Source of the DNA: Erwinia oleae
GTDB lineage: Bacteria > Pseudomonadota > Gammaproteobacteria > Enterobacterales > Enterobacteriaceae
Length of the DNA stretch: 64,000 nucleotides
Assembly (NCBI RefSeq): GCF_000770305.1
Contig: NZ_JNVB01000024.1
Coordinates: 23,448 to 87,447 of the forward strand
Reading direction: 5' to 3'
Under the pieces are notes generated by a model. It had not been told where the DNA came from. It made no database searches and worked only from the letters and a program-made list of their open reading frames with translations. Shown here piece after piece: positions 7,180 through 16,476 of the stretch. Numbering within the stretch: position 1 is the stretch's first letter; each line of letters starts with the position of its first letter. Made by a program: the position numbers and the translations under genes.

Positions 7180-9494
7180 CTCTTTTTCCTTGTCGTCGGC
7201 ATCGCCAGCGGCGCAAGCAGGAAGGCGGTAAAAATGCCGCTACAAAGCACAATACCAAAACTGGCGATGGCCTGGGTGCTGCTGAATACCAGCATGCCAA
7301 GCGTCAGCAGCGCGACGGTCATCGCCAGCGTCACCGCCAGTAAGGTGGTTATCGGCGTGCCGCGTGGATTACTGAAGAACAGCGTGTAATTAATACCGAT
7401 GCCCAGCACCAGCACCAGCGCAAGCAGCGAAAACAGGTTCAGCGCATGGCCGCTCAGCGCCAGCGCCGCCAGGCCGCCGCCCAGCGACAGCAGCGAAGGC
7501 AGAAACGCCCGCACGCCCTGACGCAGGCCGAGCCGTATGATAAAGCTTAACGCAATCGCCAGCAGCGCCGCGCCCAGCAGCCAGCTCATCAGCCCCCGGT
7601 AAAAGGCAAACAGTTGGTCAAAAGTCGCTTTACGATCGATCCAACTGACGCCGGGGAGCGATGCCGCCAGTGATTTCATCGCCTGAGGATTTTTTACCTC
7701 TTCAACCGGCACCAGCACCGCGCTGCGGCCATCGCTGAGCGACATCCACAGCAGCCGCCAGCCTTCGCTGTTGGGGCTGGCGAGCCATGCCTCCGGCGTC
7801 AGCGTCATTGAAGAGAGATCCGCATCGCTTACCGTGACGCCCGCGTCACGCAGGCGACTCATCACCGTGGGCGCCGCCTGCTTCAGCAGCCGCAGGTCAT
7901 TGGCCTGCTGCGCCTGCGATAAGAGCGGCAGCAGGCGATAATGCGCCACCCAGCCCTTTTCGCGCGCGGCGGCAAGCTGCGGCGCCAGCGCCTCAACACG
8001 TTCCAGCGTTTGCTGCGCGCTGTCGCCCCACACCGCCAGCCAGGTTTGATCTGCGCGCTGCCCGGTCAGTGCCGCGATCTGCTTCTCCTGCGCCAGCAGC
8101 GCGGGCGGGGGCGCTTGCAGTTGCGCAATATCATCATCAATGCGTAGCTGCATCAGGCCGGCGGCGGAGATGGCTGCCACCAGCAGCGGCAGCCCGACAC
8201 GCAGCCATCGACGGCGACGCCAGCCGCTTAACCAGCGCCCCATCACCGCCAGCAGAGGCACCGGCCTGACCGGCAGCCCTTTTACCAGCAGCGGATACCA
8301 GCAGATAACCGTCAGGCACGAGGCCGAAAGCCCCGCCGCCGCAAACACGGCCAGCTGGCGAATGCCGGGAAACGGCGCCAGCATCATAATCAGATACGCA
8401 ATGGCCGCCGTAGCCAGCGCCATCAATAAGGCGCGGATCACTTTGCGCAGGCTTTGCAACGGCGTGGCGTCAGCGCCGTGGATCATCCGCTCGGTCAGGT
8501 AATAGAGCGTGTAGTCCGCCGAAATGCCGACGATGCTCATGCTCATCACCAGCGTCATCAGGTGAAGCTCGCCAAAGCAGAGCAGCGTGACCACGGTGCC
8601 CGCCAGCGCGCCGATACTGACCGAAACGGCGCACAGCACCAGCGGTCGCGGCGAGCGGAACACGGCGAAGATCAGCAGCAGCACGCCGCAAACGGTCGCC
8701 GCGCCCAGCGTGGAAATATCGTGTTTCGCCTGCTGGCTGGCGTAATCGCTGAAAAAAACCGTACCGCGCGACAACAGCTGTGCGTCAGGGTAGCGCGCGA
8801 TCAGCGCCGTTTTCAACGCCGCCATCTGTTCAACCAGCGCGTGGCTCTGCTGCATATCAAACGAATTGCCGTTAAGCTCGCCGTGCAGGAAATACCAGAC
8901 GCGGCCCTGCGCATCGGTAGTGGTCAGCCAGCCGTCGCTGAGGCCAAGGCGGCCGCCGTTTTGCTGCATCGCCAGCTGCGCGCCGCGCACCAGCAGCAGC
9001 GGATCGTGATTCAGCTCCTGCGCGCCGACGCCCGCGAAAGCGGAATAGAGCTGCGCCAGCACCCAGTCGGCCTGCGCTGTACCGTCGTGTTGCAGCCTGG
9101 CGCGCGTCGCCGCATCCAGCATGGCATTGCGGTGCTGCCAGGCGAATTTTCCCCATGTCTGCTGCTGCTCCGCCGTCATCGGCCCCTTGATCCCTGTTAA
9201 TGCGGGCAGCGCCATCAGCCGCTGCTGCCACCACTGCGCCACGCTCGCATCCGCCTGCCTGCCGGGACTGACCAGCCACACCATCTGGCGATCCAGACGC
9301 TGCATAAAGCCCTGTTGCAGCGCGGCGGGCATCTCACCCATCGCCTGCTGCGGCAGCAGAGCCAGCACGCTACTGTTTACTGCGGCGCGCGGCAGCATCA
9401 CCGCCAGCGCCGCCGCCATCAGCAGACAGAGCGTCAGCCAGCCGAGCGCAAGGCGCTTGTGCGGTTCAGAAAACAAAGCGTTGCCGCTCTTCAT
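7176..9494 (-). CDS. apeM: MMPL/RND-type exporter of the APE cluster (ApeM-like)
   Basis: Inner-membrane transporter, 772 residues, with the RND/MMPL layout. One N-terminal membrane helix (about 13-35) precedes a large periplasmic domain (40-240) and a block of about five helices. A second periplasmic loop and a final helix block follow. MSMSIVGISADYTLYYL and LVLVLGIGINYTLFF are the paired fourth-helix segments with the polar residues used in proton coupling. It probably carries the lipid-linked aryl polyene across the inner membrane, handing it to the adjacent LolA-like protein. The start lies inside the end of that gene (29-base overlap). Confidence 0.82.
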   Translation of the reverse strand: MKSGNALFSEPHKRLALGWLTLCLLMAAALAVMLPRAAVNSSVLALLPQQAMGEMPAALQQGFMQRLDRQMVWLVSPGRQADASVAQWWQQRLMALPALTGIKGPMTAEQQQTWGKFAWQHRNAMLDAATRARLQHDGTAQADWVLAQLYSAFAGVGAQELNHDPLLLVRGAQLAMQQNGGRLGLSDGWLTTTDAQGRVWYFLHGELNGNSFDMQQSHALVEQMAALKTALIARYPDAQLLSRGTVFFSDYASQQAKHDISTLGAATVCGVLLLIFAVFRSPRPLVLCAVSVSIGALAGTVVTLLCFGELHLMTLVMSMSIVGISADYTLYYLTERMIHGADATPLQSLRKVIRALLMALATAAIAYLIMMLAPFPGIRQLAVFAAAGLSASCLTVICWYPLLVKGLPVRPVPLLAVMGRWLSGWRRRRWLRVGLPLLVAAISAAGLMQLRIDDDIAQLQAPPPALLAQEKQIAALTGQRADQTWLAVWGDSAQQTLERVEALAPQLAAAREKGWVAHYRLLPLLSQAQQANDLRLLKQAAPTVMSRLRDAGVTVSDADLSSMTLTPEAWLASPNSEGWRLLWMSLSDGRSAVLVPVEEVKNPQAMKSLAASLPGVSWIDRKATFDQLFAFYRGLMSWLLGAALLAIALSFIIRLGLRQGVRAFLPSLLSLGGGLAALALSGHALNLFSLLALVLVLGIGINYTLFFSNPRGTPITTLLAVTLAMTVALLTLGMLVFSSTQAIASFGIVLCSGIFTAFLLAPLAMPTTRKKR

Positions 9495-10074
9495 CGGTGA
9501 GCGTTTCCGGCGTCGCGCGCTGGTTGCTGAGCAGGATCAGCGTGTTATCGCCCTGCCGATCCCGCAGTTGAATCGTCTCAAGCCAGGTCGCGCCGGTCAG
9601 CGTCAGCGAGGTAAACAGCTTGTCCAGCGGCGAAGTTTTCGGCGTCAGCGCCAGCCGCCACTTCTCCTGCCCTTCATCCTGAAAATCGAGCCGGAAGTTC
9701 TGCTCCAGCACCTCTCTGTCGGCCTGAAACAGCGCGCGCAGCAGATGATTAAACTGGAACATCTGCGGATTGCTCTCTTTAGTGACGATCTGCGGCGTCT
9801 GGCCGTTCATGACCTGTACCATGCGCGTGTCGTCGAGCACCAGCGTCATCGGGAAAGGCTTCGCCTGATGCCACCACAGGCCGTTGTCGCGCGCGATAAG
9901 CAGCTCACCGCTGGATTTCAGCGGCTGCGTCATGCCGTTGATCTCGCGGATCTGGCTGAAGTTTGCCCGCACCACCGGCTGGCCGGCGAAACGTTGCTGA
10001 AGTGCCTCCAGCGTCACCGCTGGCGCAGCGGCGCTGAACAGCAGCAGCGCGGCAAAAACAACTCTGAACATCAT
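9466..10074 (-). CDS. apeL: LolA-like periplasmic carrier of the APE cluster (ApeL-like)
   Basis: A 202-residue protein with an N-terminal signal peptide (about 1-19, LLLFSAAAPA) and a LolA-type half-barrel. Strand patterns such as FSQIREINGMTQPLKSSGEL and the following GLWWHQAKPFPMTLVLDD match the lipoprotein-carrier fold. In APE clusters it is thought to shuttle the hydrophobic product across the periplasm. The start shares an ATGA overlap with the upstream thioesterase gene. Confidence 0.8.
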   Translation of the reverse strand: MMFRVVFAALLLFSAAAPAVTLEALQQRFAGQPVVRANFSQIREINGMTQPLKSSGELLIARDNGLWWHQAKPFPMTLVLDDTRMVQVMNGQTPQIVTKESNPQMFQFNHLLRALFQADREVLEQNFRLDFQDEGQEKWRLALTPKTSPLDKLFTSLTLTGATWLETIQLRDRQGDNTLILLSNQRATPETLTDEERQRFVF

Positions 10075-10490
10075 GCCACTCCCAGTCGTTCAAACAGGAT
10101 GGGCGGAGAGACAAAGCTCAGCGCCTGGCTGTTTTCCTCTACCGCCACCTGGATGGTATAGCCGCTGGTGGTGCGCTGTCCGCTCGCCGCGTCAAAGATC
10201 TGATAACCAATACGAAGTCGGTTTTCATACTCTTCCAGCGTCGCCCGTACCCGAATGGCCTGCTCGAAGGTCAACGGCGCACGGTATTTCACCCGCGTAT
10301 CCACCACGGGCCACAGGTAGCCGGAAGCTTTCATTTCCCGATAGCCGTAGTTAAAGCTTGCCAGCAGCGCCTCGCGGGCAATCTCAAAATAGCGAAAATA
10401 GTTGCCATGCCAGACAACGCCCATCGCATCCACATCGTGAAACGGAATGCTCAGTTCAACGTCAACGGTAAAACGCGCATCGTTTAACAC
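10071..10490 (-). CDS. apeK: Acyl-ACP/CoA thioesterase of the APE cluster (ApeK-like, 4HBT family)
   Basis: Hot-dog thioesterase of 139 residues. The motif FHDVDAMGVVWHGNYFRYFE (about 17-36) contains the catalytic aspartate, glycine and tyrosine pattern of the 4-hydroxybenzoyl-CoA thioesterase family. In the pathway it could release product or edit stalled chains on the carrier proteins; the exact role is not visible here. A GTG start follows the stop of ApeJ by only 2 bases. Confidence 0.8.
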   Translation of the reverse strand: MLNDARFTVDVELSIPFHDVDAMGVVWHGNYFRYFEIAREALLASFNYGYREMKASGYLWPVVDTRVKYRAPLTFEQAIRVRATLEEYENRLRIGYQIFDAASGQRTTSGYTIQVAVEENSQALSFVSPPILFERLGVA

Positions 10491-10492
10491 TG

Positions 10493-12184
10493 TTACTCCT
10501 TATTTTCCGTGCGGGATTGGTCCGGCAACTGCCAGAAATCGAAAAAGTTAAACCAGTCGAGCGGCGCAAGGTAAGCATGCGCGGCCAGCCGGGACGCATA
10601 GCGATCCACCGTCTCCTGCAACGCCTGCTCGCGGCTGGCGCGGGGCAGCAGGAGCGGATCGGCAAAGTGTTCGCAGTGCAGCCGCAGTTTGCCCTGCTGG
10701 CGGATGGCGAACATCAGCAGCACCGGGCAGCGCAGCGCCGCCGCCAGCACAAACGGCCCCTGCGGGAAAGGCGCAGGCCGCCCTAAAAAATTGCTCCAGC
10801 AAACCCGCCGCACGCCGCCGCGCTGGCGATTCACCGCGGTGCGATCGCCGACGATGGCCACCCACTCCCCGGCGTCGAGCTTCTGCTTCAGCAGGATGGC
10901 GGTGTCCGGCCCGATCGACGACACCGGGATTACATGCTCGCTGGCCTCGGGAGCGATTTCGTCCATCACCTGACGGAAACGCTGCGCGTTATCGGTAAAG
11001 ACCAGCGCATTGATAACCAGCCCGCTGACCTGCTGCGCCAGCGCCCGACAGGCTTCAATATCACCCAGGTGCGAGGCGAGGATCAGCCGACCGCCGGGCG
11101 CTTGCAGCAGCGCTTCAGCGCCCGGCGCGAAATCGATCTCTTTTCCCCAGCGCAGATCGCCGCGCCAGCTGGCAATCTTTTCAATCATCGCATCGCCAAA
11201 ACGCAGGAAGTGGCGAAAACTGTTGAGGCGGCCGGGCAGCGCAATCTGCTGCGCCGCCGCATGCTGCTGTATGGTTTTCAGCCACTGCCGCGACGCCTGC
11301 CGCTGCTCGCCGCCGCTCAGCCAGTAAAAACCGGTGACCGGCCAGAGGAACAGCGTAAAGACGCGGCGTCCTGCCAGGCGGTAAATCCACAGCATAAACT
11401 TCATGCCAGCCAGCCCGCGACGCTCTTCAACGCCCGCCCAGTGCGTGCCGCGCCGCTTTTTAAGCAGCGCGGGAATGCGCGGCAGCATGCCGAAAAACAG
11501 CCGCGTGTGCATCCACGAAATACGCAGGTTATCGCGGAGCGCATCGAAATGCGAAAGGCCGTTCTGCGGATAGATGACGCGGGTAGCGATAAAGCGGCTG
11601 GGGGTGCCCGCCCAGTAAAGACGCACCATCACCTCGGTATCGAAGTCCATCCGCTGCCCCAGCGGATGCCGCGTCGCCAGCGCCAGCGTGGCGGGCAATG
11701 GATAGACGCGAAAACCGCACATGCTGTCTTTAATCGACAGCGACAGCGTCTCTATCCATACCCAAAAGTGGGTGACGTAGCGCCCGTACAGCCTGGATTT
11801 GGGAACTGAATCGTCATACAACGGCTGACCGGAAATCAGGCAGTCCGGATGCGCTTTGGCCTCCGCCAGCAGGCGCGGGCAGTCTTCGATCTGATGCTGG
11901 CCATCCGCATCCACCTGAAGCGCGTGGGTAAAGCCCGCCGCCGCCGCCGACTGCAATCCGCGCATCACCGCCGCGCCTTTTCCCTGGTTGCGCGGCAGGC
12001 GGATCAGCGTGACACGTTCATCACGCAGACTGTCCAATCGCGCGCGCGCAGGCGCGTCGCTGCCATCATCAATGATAAACACCGACAGCCCGAACGGCGA
12101 AAGCCTCTCCAGCACCTCCGCGATCGTTTCGCCATGGTTATAACAGGGGATCACCACGCAGGGGTTAAATTCAGTTAGCGACAC
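10493..12184 (-). CDS. apeJ: Glycosyltransferase-acyltransferase fusion of the APE cluster (ApeJ-like)
   Basis: A 563-residue two-domain enzyme. Residues 1-230 are a family 2 glycosyltransferase (VVIPCYNHGETI, DDGSDAP, and the metal-binding DADGQH). Residues about 300-550 are an LpxL/HtrB-type acyltransferase with ASHLGDIEACRAL corresponding to the HX4D/E catalytic box and VGDRTAVN nearby. It is a candidate for building the lipid or sugar anchor to which the polyene is attached. The start is GTG at 12184, overlapping the upstream dehydratase gene by 10 bases. Confidence 0.85.
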   Translation of the reverse strand: MSLTEFNPCVVIPCYNHGETIAEVLERLSPFGLSVFIIDDGSDAPARARLDSLRDERVTLIRLPRNQGKGAAVMRGLQSAAAAGFTHALQVDADGQHQIEDCPRLLAEAKAHPDCLISGQPLYDDSVPKSRLYGRYVTHFWVWIETLSLSIKDSMCGFRVYPLPATLALATRHPLGQRMDFDTEVMVRLYWAGTPSRFIATRVIYPQNGLSHFDALRDNLRISWMHTRLFFGMLPRIPALLKKRRGTHWAGVEERRGLAGMKFMLWIYRLAGRRVFTLFLWPVTGFYWLSGGEQRQASRQWLKTIQQHAAAQQIALPGRLNSFRHFLRFGDAMIEKIASWRGDLRWGKEIDFAPGAEALLQAPGGRLILASHLGDIEACRALAQQVSGLVINALVFTDNAQRFRQVMDEIAPEASEHVIPVSSIGPDTAILLKQKLDAGEWVAIVGDRTAVNRQRGGVRRVCWSNFLGRPAPFPQGPFVLAAALRCPVLLMFAIRQQGKLRLHCEHFADPLLLPRASREQALQETVDRYASRLAAHAYLAPLDWFNFFDFWQLPDQSRTENKE

Positions 12185-12525
12185 AGGAGAATTTTCCCGC
12201 TGCTGGCGCGCTGCGGCGCGTCTGCGCCGGTTACCGCATACTCAAACAGCAACCGGTTGGTTTCAACCTGCCAGCGCAGCGTCAGGACAAGCGTCGCGCC
12301 AGGCAGCACCGGCTGCTGAAACTTGACGTTTTCTATGGCGCTGAAGCGGTACGCCGGCGCCAGCAGCGCCGTGCCGTAGTGCATCACCCAGTCGATCTGA
12401 GCCACGCCGGGCAGGATCGGCTGAGTGGGAAAATGGCCGCGAAACCAGAAGAGACAGGGATCGGCGCGCAGCGTGAGCTCGGCGGAATTCTCTTCCCGCT
12501 GGCGGGAGAGTTCAACGGGCAGCAT
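12175..12525 (-). CDS. apeI: Second 3-hydroxyacyl-ACP dehydratase of the aryl polyene pathway (ApeI-like)
   Basis: A 116-residue FabZ/FabA-like hot-dog protein. FRGHFPTQPILPGVAQIDW is the classic FabZ-type active-site segment with its histidine. I start it at ATG 12525, preceded by GGAG; a longer upstream frame would run deep into the ligase gene. It overlaps the ligase stop by 14 bases. With ApeP it gives the pathway two dehydratases, as in other APE clusters. Confidence 0.85.
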   Translation of the reverse strand: MLPVELSRQREENSAELTLRADPCLFWFRGHFPTQPILPGVAQIDWVMHYGTALLAPAYRFSAIENVKFQQPVLPGATLVLTLRWQVETNRLLFEYAVTGADAPQRASSGKILLCR

Positions 12526-13846
12526 AAAATAACTCCTGTATTTGCGGCCAGGCACGTTTGCTCTGACTGTTTTGTGGAATTGATTCCACCACCCGCCAGT
12601 AGCGCGGCATGGCAACCGGTTCCAGCCAGCGGTGCAGCGCCTGCCGCCACTGCTGGCGAAGGCTGAGTAACTGCCGCGCGGTGACCTCGCTGTCCAGCAC
12701 CAGCACCACGCCGACGCCGCAGCGTTCAGGCCGCGTGATCACCAGCGCGGCGGCGTCCACCACGCCCGGCAGCGCCAGCAGGCGGCGTTCGATTTCGCTC
12801 AGCGACACGCGCTTGTCCTCAATTTTAACAATTCTGTCGTGACGACCGCAAAGCCGGAAGCCATCGGTGCTGAACCGGAGTTTATCATTCAGCAGCAGCC
12901 CGCCGGACTGCGGGATCAGCGGCGAACGTACCCGCCAGTTTTGGCGTGCGTCCTGCGAGAAGGCGACGCCGTCGAACGGCTGCCAGGGTTGCCCTTCATG
13001 GACAAAGCGCCGCGTCGCCAGCACGCCGGTTTCCGTGCTGCCGTATATTTCATCCACGGGCTGACCGAACCACTGCCCCGCCGCCTGCGCATGCTCCCAG
13101 GCCAGCGTGCCGCCTGCCGAGACGATGAGCTGACACGCGGGCGGGCGCAGCGAACGATCCAGACGACGCAAAAAGGCCGGGCTGCTGATAAAGACGTAGC
13201 GCTGATGAGCGTCCTGCGCGGCGAGCTGTTCGCTGTAAAGCACTTGGCGGCTGTCGAAGGGAATGCCGCAGGCCAGCGGCAGAATAATGCGAAAGGTCAG
13301 CCCGTAAAGATGCTGATGGCTGACCGAGGCGATCACGGTGGCGTCCTGCAACTGCGGCGACCAGCGTCTGGCCAGCCAGTCGGCCTCCCTGTCGAGGCAG
13401 TGCAGCGGTTTGATCACCTGCTCCGGCCTGCCGGTGGAACCGGAGGTGAAGAGGATCACCGCCGCATCGGGCGCGATGGCGGGCAGCGGCGGCAGCGGCC
13501 CGTTTTCCGCCAGCGGAAGCGCCACCACCGGGCAGTCGAGCGCGAAATCAAGATCGGTCAGCACGCCGTCAAAATCATCGCGCTGCTCCTGTAGCAGCGC
13601 TTCGCGGCAGTGGCCGGGTATCACCGGGGTTTTTCCCGCGTGCAACGCGGCGAGCAGCGCCACGCTGAAGAGATAGCTGTCGTCGAAGCACAACGCCCAG
13701 CGCCGCTGCGGCTCCGCCATCAGCCGGTGGCCGAGGGTGACGATATGCCGCTGCCATTCCGCGCGCAGCAGGGTCTGGCCTCCCCGGCGGGCGACGATGC
13801 CTGCGTGCTGCCGGGTCAGCCAGGCGTTGATCGGCTGCGTCAGCAT
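12512..13846 (-). CDS. apeH: AMP-dependent acyl/aryl ligase of the APE cluster (ApeH-like)
   Basis: Adenylate-forming enzyme of 444 residues that would activate the aryl starter, 4-hydroxybenzoate in characterised APE systems, and load it on a carrier protein. The phosphate-binding loop is LFTSGSTGRPEQ (about 131-142). EIYGSTETGV is the A5 motif, and the C-terminal subdomain has the conserved aspartate-arginine pair in CGRHDRIVKIEDKRVSLSEIE, shown here as the hinge region. No starter-synthesis gene is present nearby, so the starter must come from general metabolism such as chorismate lyase. Confidence 0.85.
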   Translation of the reverse strand: MLTQPINAWLTRQHAGIVARRGGQTLLRAEWQRHIVTLGHRLMAEPQRRWALCFDDSYLFSVALLAALHAGKTPVIPGHCREALLQEQRDDFDGVLTDLDFALDCPVVALPLAENGPLPPLPAIAPDAAVILFTSGSTGRPEQVIKPLHCLDREADWLARRWSPQLQDATVIASVSHQHLYGLTFRIILPLACGIPFDSRQVLYSEQLAAQDAHQRYVFISSPAFLRRLDRSLRPPACQLIVSAGGTLAWEHAQAAGQWFGQPVDEIYGSTETGVLATRRFVHEGQPWQPFDGVAFSQDARQNWRVRSPLIPQSGGLLLNDKLRFSTDGFRLCGRHDRIVKIEDKRVSLSEIERRLLALPGVVDAAALVITRPERCGVGVVLVLDSEVTARQLLSLRQQWRQALHRWLEPVAMPRYWRVVESIPQNSQSKRAWPQIQELFYAAR

Positions 13847-13847
13847 T

Positions 13848-14411
13848 TTATGCCCGCGCCCTGTGACGCTGGCGCAGCAGCCATTCTCCGGCCATCAGCG
13901 ATCCCATCAGCAAATAACTGAACAGCCCGTTCCACCATGTCCACCAGCGAAGATCGTCTGCCAGGCAGGTCATCAACGCGACACCGCCGTTAACGATAAA
14001 AAACAGACACCATACCTGCGTCACGCGCCGCGTCCAGCGGATCGCCGCTGTCGGCAGCGCAGGCTCTTTCAGTCTGGCGATGCGCTCCACCAGCGGCATG
14101 TCGCTGAGCAATGACGCGGCGAAAAGCAGCAGCATCAGAGCGTTAACCACCACCGGATACCACATCAGCAGCTGGCCTTTATTCAGCAACAGGCTGACAA
14201 GGCTCAGACCGGCGCCCGTAGCGGCAAGCCAGCGTCCCACCCGCGCCCTTTCTCCGGCGCGCCCGCGCAGCGCCAGCAGGCGCAAAAGAAAGAGCACGAT
14301 CGCCAGCGGCAACAGCCAGCGCCATGCGGGATGAGTGAGCGTGAACCAGACCAGCAGCGGCCAGGCGGCCATCAGCAGCGCATTCAGCAACGGCATCACA
14401 GGGTGCGCCAC
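13848..14411 (-). CDS. apeG: COG4648-type integral membrane protein of the APE cluster (ApeG-like)
   Basis: A 187-residue protein with about five or six hydrophobic helices, including segments near 8-28, 33-50, 66-85, 90-108 and 134-155. It has no catalytic motif that I can name. Proteins of this type are regular members of APE clusters, located between the carrier proteins and the ligase. Role unknown; presumably inner membrane. The ligase start follows directly after its stop (1 base apart). Confidence 0.75.
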   Translation of the reverse strand: MAHPVMPLLNALLMAAWPLLVWFTLTHPAWRWLLPLAIVLFLLRLLALRGRAGERARVGRWLAATGAGLSLVSLLLNKGQLLMWYPVVVNALMLLLFAASLLSDMPLVERIARLKEPALPTAAIRWTRRVTQVWCLFFIVNGGVALMTCLADDLRWWTWWNGLFSYLLMGSLMAGEWLLRQRHRARA

Positions 14412-14416
14412 AGCGA

Positions 14417-14665
14417 TCAGCCTTCGTGGATCAGCTGTTCGACGGCGTCGACCACGTCCTGCACGGTACGCACCGACTTAAAGATTTCAGGCCTGATTTT
14501 ACGCCCGATGCGCTTTTGCAGATGAACCACCATATCAACGGCGTCGATGCTGTCCAGCTCGAGATCTTCATAAAGGCGGGACGTCGGCTTGATGTCACCG
14601 GCATCCAGCTCAAACAGTTTCACCAGCAGATCGGTGATTTCCTGGTAAATTTCATTCTTATCCAT
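14417..14665 (-). CDS. apeF: Acyl carrier protein of the APE cluster (ApeF-like)
   Basis: An 82-residue four-helix carrier protein. The phosphopantetheine attachment serine is Ser39 in the motif LELDSIDAVDMV. Acidic helices flank it as in type II ACPs. It is one of two ACPs encoded in tandem; one probably carries the starter or growing chain. No phosphopantetheinyl transferase gene is in the cluster, so a host enzyme would be needed. Confidence 0.88.
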   Translation of the reverse strand: MDKNEIYQEITDLLVKLFELDAGDIKPTSRLYEDLELDSIDAVDMVVHLQKRIGRKIRPEIFKSVRTVQDVVDAVEQLIHEG

Positions 14666-14687
14666 AACTTACTCGCGATAGTGTGGT

Positions 14688-14957
14688 TCAGGCGCCCGAC
14701 GCCGGGCGCTGGGTCTGAATAAACGCCGCCAGCGACGCAACGGAGTAAAAATGCAGGCGCATCTCTTCGCTTTCGGCGGACAGTATCACACCGTAGCGAT
14801 TTTTCACCGCCAGCCCCAGCTCCAGCGCATCAATTGAATCGAGCCCCAACCCGTCGCCGAACAGCGGGGCGCTGCTGTCGATATCGTCCACCGACAGCTC
14901 TTCCAGATTGAGCGTGTCGATAATCATCTGTTTTATTTCAAGCGATAACTCTTCCAT
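14688..14957 (-). CDS. apeE: Acyl carrier protein of the APE cluster (ApeE-like)
   Basis: An 89-residue ACP with the attachment serine at Ser41 in GLGLDSIDALEL. It differs clearly from the second ACP just downstream, so the pair is not a recent duplication. A 15-base gap separates it from the acyltransferase gene and 22 bases from the second ACP gene. Confidence 0.88.
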   Translation of the reverse strand: MEELSLEIKQMIIDTLNLEELSVDDIDSSAPLFGDGLGLDSIDALELGLAVKNRYGVILSAESEEMRLHFYSVASLAAFIQTQRPASGA

Positions 14958-14972
14958 ACCTGTTCCGATTCT

Positions 14973-15758
14973 TTATTGATGCTCTGGCGTAAGCGCATGC
15001 TGCAAAAAGTGGGTCAGACGACGCGCGGCCAGCGGCAGCGCCTCCTCGTTTCCCACGGTAAAAGGCACGCTGTCGATACGATCGCGGACGCTGACCGTGA
15101 ACAGCGGTTTTGCCGCCGGCACCTGATACCAGCGGCTCTGTTTATCAAGAAATTTTTGCGTACAGCGAATATGCACAATACGCAAATCGCAGCGACTACG
15201 CACGGCGATATTGGCCGCGCCGCGCTGAAGCTTCAGCGCCTCGCCGTAGCGGGTGCGGGTGCCTTCGGGAAAAATCAAAATGGCATCGCCGTTATCCAGC
15301 CGTCTGCGACAGTCCGGCAGCAGCGTCTCCGCCTGGCTGTTCACCAGGTAATCGGCGGCGCGGATCACCCCGCAGACAAACGGATTGCGTTGCAGCTCCG
15401 CCTTGACCAGACAGTCCACGTCCGGCATGACCGAAGCCAGCAGCACGTAATCAATCAGCGTAGGGTGGTTTGCGACCACCAGACATCGCCGGTCGGTTTT
15501 AAGTTGTTCAGCGCCGTCAATACGATAATCCAGCACGCCCAGCGCGCGCGTGGTGCGTAAAAAACAGCGGAAGCTGAAGGAGATGCCGCGCCGCGCCAGA
15601 CGTCGGCGGCGATGCGGATCGCGCTGAACCAGCAACAGCACGTTAAAGCAGAGCGATAACAGCAGCCCGCCCAGCCCGAACAGCGTAAAGCAGACCAGGG
15701 TCATCAGCAGCCGCCAGCAGGCGTTGAGCCGTGCGGCAGATGCGCCTCTTTCATTCAT
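14973..15758 (-). CDS. apeD: 1-acyl-glycerol-3-phosphate acyltransferase family protein of the APE cluster (ApeD-like)
   Basis: PlsC-like acyltransferase of 261 residues. A hydrophobic N-terminal segment (about 16-38) anchors it to the membrane. The catalytic NHPTLID box (about 96-102) and the substrate-binding FPEGTRTR (about 163-170) are intact. It may acylate the glycerol or sugar anchor of the aryl polyene lipid. Its start overlaps the stop of ApeC by 8 bases (ATGAATGA). Confidence 0.85.
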   Translation of the reverse strand: MNERGASAARLNACWRLLMTLVCFTLFGLGGLLLSLCFNVLLLVQRDPHRRRRLARRGISFSFRCFLRTTRALGVLDYRIDGAEQLKTDRRCLVVANHPTLIDYVLLASVMPDVDCLVKAELQRNPFVCGVIRAADYLVNSQAETLLPDCRRRLDNGDAILIFPEGTRTRYGEALKLQRGAANIAVRSRCDLRIVHIRCTQKFLDKQSRWYQVPAAKPLFTVSVRDRIDSVPFTVGNEEALPLAARRLTHFLQHALTPEHQ

Positions 15759-16476
15759 AGCGACACGCCCACCGCCATATCAGCCGCTCGCCGTTAATCG
15801 TAAAAGCGGCAACGCGGGCCAGCCATGCATGCAGGAAGAGCAGACTTTGCGGCATAACGTCAGGCGCATTTACCGACGTCGCGCTCTGACAGCAGAGGTT
15901 ATCGCCCTGCCCCAGCAGCAGCGCAACCGCATAAGGGCTGCGCATGGCGCCTGCGGGTAAATGCGGCTGATAGAATTCAGGGATGGCACCTTCAGAATCG
16001 ACCAGAAGCACCTGTTGATATCCCGCCGAATGCAGTGCGGTGACCTCAACCAGCGCCTGCTGAAAGGTATCGGCGCCCGCCGAGAGCGACGTGCTCATTA
16101 CCGGCGCGGCGGCGGCGATGGTCAGGCTGCCGACGGCGGAATTGTGCACCGACATGGCGAAATCCGTTGGCGAGAGGCTCTCCTGTCGTTGCAGCGCGGT
16201 CAGGATGCGCAGGTTTCGCTCAAGCTCTCCGTGACGGCTGCTGAACACCACGGCGTCGACGCGCTGGCGCTGCATGATCGCCAGGCCGCTGTCGACGGCA
16301 GCGCGACTGCCGCCGGTCAGGCGACGCGCCGTCATCATTGGCAGATAGCGCGCCTTCCCCATCGGCAGCGATGCATCCATCTGCAATGGTCGCGACGCCC
16401 ACTGCTGCCAGTCGGTTGTTTCGCTGAGCCCTGGCGCGCTGGCCTGCCAGTCGAGAAGTGTAAAAGCTAATTTCAT
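15751..16476 (-). CDS. apeC: Ketosynthase-like chain-length factor of the aryl polyene pathway (ApeC-like)
   Basis: Short ketosynthase homologue of 241 residues with no active-site cysteine: the expected region reads SVHNSAVGSL. That is the hallmark of the chain-length factor that pairs with ApeO. I place the start at ATG 16476, since the longer frame would need a TTG with no ribosome site. It is the first gene of the APE operon in this window. Genes that precede it in some other APE clusters, such as a methyltransferase, are not found upstream. Confidence 0.8.
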   Translation of the reverse strand: MKLAFTLLDWQASAPGLSETTDWQQWASRPLQMDASLPMGKARYLPMMTARRLTGGSRAAVDSGLAIMQRQRVDAVVFSSRHGELERNLRILTALQRQESLSPTDFAMSVHNSAVGSLTIAAAAPVMSTSLSAGADTFQQALVEVTALHSAGYQQVLLVDSEGAIPEFYQPHLPAGAMRSPYAVALLLGQGDNLCCQSATSVNAPDVMPQSLLFLHAWLARVAAFTINGERLIWRWACRYE

